Source: Arthrobotrys musiformis (lineage: Eukaryota; Ascomycota; Orbiliomycetes; Orbiliales; Orbiliaceae). Taken from it: a stretch of DNA of 64,000 bases. Where the stretch lies: assembly GCA_036971715.1 (NCBI GenBank), contig JAVHJL010000007.1:2232001-2296000 (forward strand), in the 5' to 3' direction. The translations under genes were made by a program, and so were the position numbers. Below are positions 56,264-64,000 of this stretch, one piece after another (within the stretch, counting starts at the first letter, position 1; every line of letters begins with the position of its first letter). The notes below the pieces were generated by a model. The model was not told where the DNA came from, ran no database searches, and worked only from the letters and a program-made list of their open reading frames with translations.

Positions 56264-59200
56264 GTCATAGTTACCGACCTCTGACCCCAGATAATATGCA
56301 ACTTTTTTTTTTTGTTCCATGTGTTAGATATGTATTTTTTTATGAAATTCACCGTTGAAAGGGCCGGTACCAGCCACCTGTGAAAGAGTTCCCATCATAA
56401 CTTATAACGATTGTAGGAGGGATAACCTGGCGACTGTATGTCCCATTTCTAGGCCAATTCAGCTTAAATGCAAACCAGACATGTATGGCCGCCGCCACAT
56501 GTCCATCGGTTGATCCCCCTAGCGCTCGCTTAAGCTTAATCCTTTCTAGTACTAGTTCAGTTTGGGAACGAGACCAGTTCAGTTCCATTTCCACAGCCAG
56601 TCCCTTTGTATTGTAGTAGCAGAAGATACTTATTTCCAGCTATACCTTCAGGGAACGGACCGCACAGGTCGCGTCACCCCAAGTTGTACAACCCGGTTGC
56701 CCAAAACGTGCAATAGGACTATGCGAAAGGGCCCCACGTTGTCTCCTGAGAATACAGCTTCCACAGTTAAACTAGTAGGAATTTGCAAATTTGGCGCTAC
56801 CGAAAGCCATTATATTGACATATATTAGTTTGACAAGCTTCGAAGCTTTATAGTCAGCTCATTGACATGGTCAAATCTTCTGTGTCAAATTTCTATTGCA
56901 TATTGGCTAGGTATCTCGCATTCGAGGCCAAGATATCTCTAGGGACAGCCATAGTAAGGGCATAGTGCGCATTTAATTAATTTCCAATCGTTCTGAGAGC
57001 CCATCCCGGGATCCCTTTTGTATCAAGAATGAATATCCAACCGAAGAATAGATTCACAATTAATTATCTATATAGTAGCAACATCACTGTCAAACTAAAC
57101 CACGTTTTTACCGCAGCCTGACCGTTTTCGTGGTAGTTATCCCCAACTTGCTAGATGGTCTCGTCGAGGGTGGCTTCGACCAGCCCCTCTTCTTAGCTTT
57201 ATTCACCTCTGAGCCTATTACCCACGCCATCAAATGTGCACAGATAAAATATATCAGTGTCGCACAAAATCGCAACATATATGAAGAATATCTGCTGTCT
57301 TCGAATTCAAGAGAAAATCACATGGATCGGAAAACACCTAGGCCATCTATAGACCATGTCAATATTGAATAACAGCCAAGTATATGTTTCGATCCATAAG
57401 GTTGAGGTTCCCGACGAAACTCAGGAGCAATGTCAGCCGGCCGCCTCTTTGTCCGAGGAACTATTTGCTGTTTGTAATTTCGGGAAAGAAACTCGGGTTC
57501 GCTTATATAATGATCACATAATTGAGGCCTAACTTGCGCGATGGATTCTATATATATTACTACGTGGATGCATACTGTCCGGGATTTGCGTGGCATCCAC
57601 TTGTTGAATCTACTTTCACCGGTTAGCAACGTCATTCAAGCACTGGATGTGGGACAGGTACCATTTTACATGAAGATTCCCCCCCAGAAAGACTACCAAT
57701 GGATAGTAATTCTTCTGAAGAAAGGGTAAATGGGGGGCAGATCTGCGCAGAAAACTTACCTAGGATCGCATTCTCGCCTTCTCCTTCTCCTTCTACTTCT
57801 TCCTTAATTAGGGAAGCTAGAGCTGTAGTCTCCCAATGCTAGGACAAGGAGAGCCGTGATGCCCCGCTATTTCATACATGGGTTTAGTGAAGCTGGTGCC
57901 GAAGCTGACTATAGCTGTCCGGGATAGCCGTGCACGGGTTGGGTTTCTAAGGCTAGTTTGCCCATGTGTGTATACTAGGGCCGTATGCCTACATTTACTG
58001 GATATCATGCTGTTAAAAACGCTCCTGTCTGTTAATAGGAGACGCCTAGACACTGCATCTGGTGGCCGACCCCATTTGGGTTATCAGAATTTCACGCACG
58101 TATGCATAACTTTGTTTAAGTTTCCGAGCTCTATGCTTTGCGAAGATCGTGGTGTTTCCAGTCATACGTTGCAGCTGTCATAACGGTTTATAAAGATTTA
58201 AAACCACAGACCACCCTGAGGCTGGGAACGAGACCAGGTCCAGCATACTGGTAGTTATCGCGTCTTATCATGGCCGACCCAGAATTGCATCCAACTAATG
58301 TCTTAAGAATATAGTATAGGTAGTTGTCTCGTACCTATAGGTGGTGGCAGCTGGTCTCGTTTCCAGATGTCACAAAGGGGGCGTGGCAGCCGTTTATTAG
58401 GTCGATATGTATCGGTGAATCATTACCTCGCAAGTGGGTTAGTCTCGAGACCAGGCGCTCCCGCAAGCGGGTGTTGGGCACTATCGTACGATGGTTATAT
58501 ATATATCGTTATATGTATACATCGAGGGCCAACTTTGCCATTTCCTAGCGCTCTTGCTTCGCGGAAGGATCATGGACAGTCGGGTTTCCGATAGCCGGGG
58601 TGGCATAATAATATTCGTTGCTGTAACTGATTGATCGAAAAGGTGGTGTGGTGGTCCAACCGGCAACCGTTGAAGGCATGTCTGTGCAGTAAGTTCAATA
58701 TTTCCTCATATCTTTTCGCCATATGACATTAATATTGCGTAGTGTCTGGTTCGAAACCCTTTGCTTGGTGGTCGATTTACCTGAAAGGTCAGCCGGTTTT
58801 CCTGTATACATGTAGGGAATAGCTGTGGGTGCGAAGAAGAAGGGAATTTCAATATATCAAGTCAACTTGGGGTCCACGCTGGTCTCGTACCCAGGCCGCC
58901 CAAAGGGATATCTGTCCACGCCGCGTGTCAGACACTGCACGATGCATGTCGATCCCCACGAGCTTCAAATACGTGTCCACGTACGTATCCTGATAAGTAA
59001 CGAGTCGGTAGTCAGTATGCAGAAAAACCACAGTCCCATACGAGGAGTAGTATTATCTGCACGGTCTCAAATATCTAGGAAGTTTCGGTTAGAATGGAAT
59101 CCAGGTACAGCAGCAAGGCAGACAGGATCGATATTTTATAATATTTTACAATAAATTTTCTAGGGTATGCAAGGCGGTTTTTCTAGCTTCAAGGGCGAGT

Positions 59201-61109
59201 TCGCGAACCGACGGGAAACATCGTAACACAGGGTTCCTTTTCCGGAAAGGTCCCGATAAAGCTATGATTCTCGACCCACTTCGTCTAACATCTACAGTCG
59301 ACGTTTCTATATCAACCCTTTTGTTGGATCGGCGATACAACGCAGAATTGGAAAATCAAGGGTATCTTGTGGAGCCAGCATGCAGTGGTTGACCATATGC
59401 ATGAGATGAAAATAGACAACGGCCATCCGAACTGCTGATATCTACAGCCGCACGAACCTCTTCGGTCAGTTAACTAGCTAGCATGCTGCATACTTATCTT
59501 TCTCGGACGATAGATTACTTCTTCCAGAACGTTTATCCCGCCACAAAAGGGGAACAAAAGGAAACTCTTTCTCTATTCGAGAATGAGAGAGAAAAATTAC
59601 CCACTTTCATGTGGCTTTCGTATGGTTGCTGTGTGTTCACGATAGTATATCACGCATGTAATAGTAGAGTTGGTGCCACTTTTGCGGCTGTGCTTCTCGG
59701 ATGCAGATCCGAGGAAAGCGCCGCGAATTCTGTTGGTCCTTGTAAAATACTTAGATGACGCAAGCTGTTTGAGTTTGGGAAAGCGCTCTGAGAGGTTTGA
59801 GGAAATGTGGGTCGAATTGAGATCCGTGTTCTTGCAGCCTGCTACCTGCGCAGCCACTCTTGGGGGTTGGCGAGAAAAGCTTGGAAGCCTGGACAAAAAC
59901 CGATATCATGCATCACGGGTGAACCTTTGGGAACCTCATTAACTTAAGGCTGTTCGGGTATAGTTGCCTTACAGCCTAAGTCCCTGATTGTGTAGGCGGG
60001 CCATTGCTTTTGTTTCGACGAGCTAGTTTGTAGGGCTGTGAATATCGATTTTTCCTTGTAGGGAGACGGGATCAAGAATTTGTGGACAATTTTTCTAGAA
60101 TTTCTTGTGCACTTATGTATAACGATATGCACATTGCATGACGGGAAGGATCAAGCCACGAAGGATTCCCATTGATGTCTTACATTCTTCAATTCATACA
60201 TTCGCATACACGTAGTTCTTCTTGGGGTGTGAAGGGAGGGTTAGGGATTGGTTCCACTCGTCTGATCGCCAAAACGGCCGGAAAAACAAGAGGGTCGATA
60301 TTCAAATAATTACATAACAAAAAGCGTCCGTCCATTTCGAGGAAAGCTCGATATGTATGGGAAGGCTTAGTAACGACAAAAAACCTACGTTCTGTTCGGA
60401 ACACTTTCGCCGAAATTGACCTCGGGAGGAACACATGTGGATGACATTGATGACATGTTGGCAAGGGTCCAAAAAGTTAGGCAAGAACAGACGAACATTT
60501 TAGCTTCGCCCTTTCTTTCCTTCGATTCATGAAACTTAGGCGACTCTATTTTTGGACAAGATCGCAGATGGCACAGGTTACTTCTCCACCCTGGATTAAT
60601 CCTGTATCTTTTTCCCGATTCTGGTCGGTTAGAAAACAAGAGGTCTTGGGACCATAATGACTTGATGGTGGACGTCAGATGCATTGTCGTTGGAGCTATC
60701 GCGAGGCTCCGACAGCACCTCCCTTGAAAATTCGCTTAATGGGCTTTGCCGGCTAAACCTTTCGCACGTTAGCTCAAGTCGATGCTAGATTCCATTACTC
60801 AGCCTTTCCAGACGCCTTGCCCCGCTTAACCCTGAGAGGGAATCTCAAATCATGAGGCAGGGATCCCCCAGTCCACTTTTAGCTCGGGAACTCGTCGCCG
60901 AACTGAGCGAGTACATAGTAAAAAGATCATGGTGACTAACCAACAGCACATACATGGGCTCGAGCCTAATAAAGAACCAATGACGAGAATACTCATAAAT
61001 CTTTTTTTAAAAAAATCCTTAATTTTTGCTATTAGAAAGAAAATAAATGACTAGGCAACAAATTTTGAGAATTGTCAAAAAAAAAAACCATATTGCCTGT
61101 TTTTGCATA
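56264..61109. other. Gene-poor tract, right part
   Basis: About 4.8 kb after the tRNA without a supported gene. The motif ACGAGACCAG recurs in both orientations (56568, 58228, 58351, 58879, with a nine-base match at 58446). Some plus-strand frames near 57130-57372 and 59483-59942 have plausible amino-acid composition but no motif or consistent splicing. A CTTCTC pyrimidine run lies at 57775-57805. Confidence 0.4.
58225..58364. repeat. Possible short inverted-repeat element
   Basis: About 140 bp bounded by TGGGAACGAGACCAG on the left and the inverted copy CTGGTCTCGTTTCCA on the right, matching at 14 of 15 positions. This looks like the ends of a small non-autonomous element, but no target-site duplication is evident and further copies of the motif nearby are not regularly spaced. 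Confidence 0.35.
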
Positions 61110-61371
61110 CTACACTTTGAGAGGATCATGGTCACTCCCTCTCCATGTATGTATGTCTGTACATATGACGCCCCCGACGTTGTATACCGGCCTCGGCTTC
61201 GTTTCTTGCTTTTCATAAAACCGACGAAGAACCTTGAATTGTGGGTCCCCAAGCCTGTTTCTCTCTGCAAAATGAAACCACATGGGGAGTTACACAAACA
61301 GGAAAAAAGTACTGACCAATGAAATCGCGAACCGGACGACTCGACCCTGCATTCGCCAATCCCATGAACAT
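61110..61371 (-). CDS. Possible small two-exon protein, unknown
   Basis: A small gene assembled by hand: exon 1 61371-61317 and exon 2 61264-61110, in phase across a 52-bp intron with donor GTCAGT and acceptor TTTTGCAG, giving 69 residues. The translated product has a normal protein composition, for example SSRPVRDFIERNRLGDP followed by KVLRRFYEKQETKPRP. A GTATAC donor lies inside exon 2, so the real C-terminus may differ, and the upstream frame is open for about 24 more codons. I know no family with this sequence. The in-phase splice join and the amphipathic charged helix are the only support. Confidence 0.35.
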
Positions 61372-62405
61372 GATTGAAGAGGAGGAGGGAAAAAGTGACC
61401 ACGATGGCGATAAGACCGGGGGAAAGAGACCACATTTGGTCACGGTACCCAGTTAATTTACCGCCTAATGCAGGCAAAACCTGCATTCCAAGAAGTATCT
61501 CATGTATGCAAAGTACATTTGTACAGTACATTCAAGTATCAAAAGATCCCGCGCGCGCAGCGCACAACGATCGTATTAAGACATTTTGGGAGGCTTGCGG
61601 CTGAGCTCCCGAGGATTTGTCAAAATTAACAACAAAATCCTCCAAGAAATTCCCAAGACAATATTTTTTCCAACAGACCGCAACACTGCGAGTTAGCATT
61701 TTCCGTCGGTTCTGGATTTCTTTCCTTTTTCTTAATACCCCTCTGTATTTTCGCTAGCGCACCAACCAGAATGCTCGTCCTCTTTTTCGAAGGATTATGA
61801 AGCCATCTTGCCTGCTTTGGATCTGGATGAGGTTTAGTCAGACAATGGTACTTTTGCTTTTTTCCCTTTGGGAAAGCTCGTTTGTTGTAAAACACACATG
61901 CATGCAGGTATTCTTTGAAGGACCAACACTATGGACAAGGGGGAGGTGTTCTTGGGTCTTGGGCCTTTGAATCCTCATGAGCCAGACCGTGATGAGCCTT
62001 AGCGGTTACCAACAAGATTAATCCCGTCTCGAAGCTGAAAAAGGGTACCAAGCACACATCCAGATTCTAGCAGATGAGAGAAAAAGCAATTTGATACATG
62101 CTGTGCGTGCTGTGCATGGCGGGATACATGGCGGGAGGAGAAAAAAGACACAAAGAGGTTCGAAACGACAAAAAGGCCCAAGCTGAAAAAATAATATAAA
62201 AGATGCAGCTTCTGTCTCCCAAAGTTCCGAACTATCTTTCTGCTTTCCTTATCATCACATAAGCAAAGCTCAGAAGCTTCTCTCAAAAAGAATAAAGAGT
62301 GGGGCCTTTCTTATAAGGGACTGAATAGCAAAGCGCGGACCATCTACCGACTTCCCAAGCCCGACATTTTTATTTCATCTACACATATCTCAGCAAAACC
62401 ATACA
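61372..62405. other. Intergenic: promoter of the MARVEL gene
   Basis: 1 kb upstream of the MARVEL-type gene. It contains a short CATGGCGGGA direct repeat near 62115-62139. The last 60 bp before the start are C/A-rich with a CAAAACCATACAATGG start context. No other gene is supported. Confidence 0.5.
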
Positions 62406-63201
62406 ATGGAAGCCAAACAACCAGGTGCTCCCGCTGCTGGCGGTTCGGGCATTGGAGGAATGGGCAATGAAATCCCAGCAGTCCCAAGCTGGTTCATCTT
62501 CGTCAGATACGCTCAGATCGTTTTGACCTTCGTCGTCTTCATCTGCTCTTGTGTCGCCCTCGCCCAGGTCAAGGGATGGTTTATCGGATGGGGAGCTGGT
62601 TTCTCGCTTTTCACTGTAAGTCACACTTCATTCGACAATCTCCTCGATTTAATTGGCGCAAAAAGGAGGACTAGAAGCTAATATTTTGTGATAATAGTCT
62701 ATCTATACCGGCATCTTCCTCGCTGGCGTTCTCCTCGTCCCCAAGTTCGCCCCGCAATATTACTTCAAATGGTTCTGCCTCGGTGGTGAAGCCTTCGCCG
62801 TCCTCTGGTGGCTCATCTCTTTCGCCGGTCTCGCAACCTGGGCTAGCGCCCTCTCCGTCTGGAGCGACTACTCCGGTACCCTCTACGACGGTGCATTCAA
62901 GACTGCCTATGGAGCCTGCGCTGCCGGAGCTGCTTTCGGTGCCTTCAACTGGATCGCCTTCTGTGTTACCCTCGTCTTCTACGCCCTCGGATGCCACAGG
63001 CACCGCGTCGGAAAGTCGGGATGGAACGGTGGTGTCGAGGCCGGTGGTGCTTCCCTTGGCCCAATTGGTGTTCAGCAGACCGGTGCTTCGCAGCCAGGTT
63101 ATGATCCTGCTCCGGAACCAGTTGGTTACGGATACCAGGGACAGCCACAGCAGTACCCAACTGTTCCAACCCCAGCTCCATCCCAACCGTACCAGCAGTA
63201 A
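62406..63201 (+). CDS. MARVEL-type four-helix membrane protein
   Basis: Small tetraspan protein resembling fungal MARVEL/Nce102-like proteins, which sit in the plasma membrane or secretory membranes and help organise membrane domains. Two exons in phase (62406-62615, 62698-63201) around an 82-bp intron give 237 residues. Four hydrophobic segments are visible: VRYAQIVLTFVVFICSCVAL, SIYTGIFLAGVLLVP, FAVLWWLISFAGLATWASAL and AFGAFNWIAFCVTLVFYAL. Cytoplasmic ends are predicted: a Gly/Pro/Ala-rich N-terminus and a Gly/Pro/Gln/Tyr-rich C-terminal tail (GYGYQGQPQQYP). The helix arrangement and the FVRYAQIVL start of helix 1 support the family. The partner or cargo is unknown. Confidence 0.75.
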
Positions 63202-64000
63202 ACGACACTCGTCCCATGATTTTAGAATAATCTAATCTAATGACCTTGGTTTTTTAAATCGAAAACGCGAGGAGAAAGAGAGGATGAGAACATTATCACG
63301 ATTTTCCTTTTTTTGTATTGTTTATTCTCAGGTTTCCTTTGTATAAATTCCCCTCCACACAGCTTCATTGATTCTTTTTGCAAAGTATACATGTCTGTAT
63401 GCAAAATTAATCTTTCTTTCTCTTTTTTAATTACTATTGGCGTTCTGCAAATTCACTGTCTCTAACTAGGTTTATACCTCTTTGTTTTTATTGTTTCAAA
63501 CGGAGTCAAGAAAGGCATATTTGGATTTGTTCATCTTGTTTACTCTACACCCTGTGAGGAAATTATAATACAACTTCTTCTGAAGCTTTCAAAATCTTTC
63601 ACTCTTCAAAGAACCAAAAAAATGAATCATTTGTAACAAAAGTGACGTGTAACACGCACAGGCACCCGCCATCCAAAGCGGGGGGCCCGGCCGACCGACC
63701 GATTTCGAATTCAACTTTTTTTGTCAACCCGAAATTACCAGTGCACCCGTTCCCGTCTCCAACGAAACAAAAAAAAAAAAAACTCTTTTCGGGCCCTGCA
63801 AGGTCCCATTTCACTCTGCGAATGGGCCAAGCAAAGAACGAGCGCGTAACGTTATACCATTTCATACATCCCGAAATTCGACCGCTCGAGCTCACCGGGT
63901 GCCCTGCCTAATGGATTTTTTGTTGAAAAAATTTTTAATTAAAGCGCAAAAAAATTCGATATCTCGCTCGGAAGGGACGTGACAAAATGGCAAAAAGCGA
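63202..64000. other. Intergenic at the window end
   Basis: 3' region of the MARVEL-type gene, T-rich from 63240 to 63440, followed by unassigned sequence. A poly(A) run lies at about 63769-63782. No gene is supported up to the window edge. Confidence 0.5.

Noticed and set aside
57130..57729. Two protein-like + strand frames as exons of one gene
   Set aside because: No in-phase donor/acceptor pair joins them and neither carries a recognisable motif.
58741..58765. Box B-like GGTTCGAAACCC
   Set aside because: No complementary T stem, anticodon stem or acceptor stem can be formed around it, so it is not a tRNA.
61019..61531. 170-codon frame on the minus strand
   Set aside because: No family features and mixed composition. 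It overlaps the better-supported small spliced model in another frame. Kept only as an alternative.

Overview
The window is nuclear DNA of a filamentous ascomycete (Pezizomycotina). The signs are multi-exon genes with short introns (about 48-100 bp) using GTRNGT donors and YAG acceptors, a fungal Mediator subunit 1, an endopolyphosphatase, a CFEM protein, a GPI-anchored copper-only superoxide dismutase and long gene-poor spacers. An early-diverging Pezizomycotina class such as Orbiliomycetes or Pezizomycetes is possible, but the sequence alone does not settle it. Exon models were built by hand: donor and acceptor sites were matched and reading phase was checked, and nearly all models sum to whole codons.

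Layout. 0.75-4.4 kb: mitochondrial 2'-O-ribose rRNA methyltransferase MRM1 (-). 5.4-6.3 kb: secreted copper-only SOD (-). 6.3-11.5 kb: gene-poor. 11.5-14.3 kb: CorA-like transporter (-). 15.0-15.9 kb: an unrecognised two-exon gene (-). 16.5-19.0 kb: endopolyphosphatase PPN1 (-). 20.3-22.6 kb: DUF3405 membrane protein (-). 24.8-25.6 kb: short-chain dehydrogenase (+). 27.9-29.3 kb: ethanolamine kinase EKI1 (+). 31.0-32.0 kb: ARF1 (-). 34.0-36.1 kb: MED1 (-). 37.2-38.2 kb: ORM1 (-). 40.1-41.5 kb and 43.4-44.0 kb: two unrecognised cysteine-rich proteins (-). 45.5-46.3 kb: membrane-anchored glutaredoxin (-), divergent from HSP78 (+, 46.8-49.2 kb), with a perfect heat-shock element between them. 50.1-52.2 kb: CFEM-domain membrane protein (-). 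52.2-62.4 kb: gene-poor tract with an intron-containing tRNA-Lys(CTT), repeated copies of a 10-bp motif and one possible small gene. 62.4-63.2 kb: four-helix MARVEL-type membrane protein (+).

The genes are mostly unrelated housekeeping and cell-surface functions rather than a cluster. Two themes recur. One is membrane lipid and trafficking (EKI1, ARF1, ORM1, MARVEL). The other is stress and redox biology (Cu-SOD, GRX, HSP78).

The most unusual signal is compositional. Blocks of 200-800 bp that are rich in A+C on the + strand alternate with blocks rich in G+T, often inside single exons. Synonymous third positions therefore switch from A/C-ending to G/T-ending codons within one gene. The short-chain dehydrogenase shows this most clearly.
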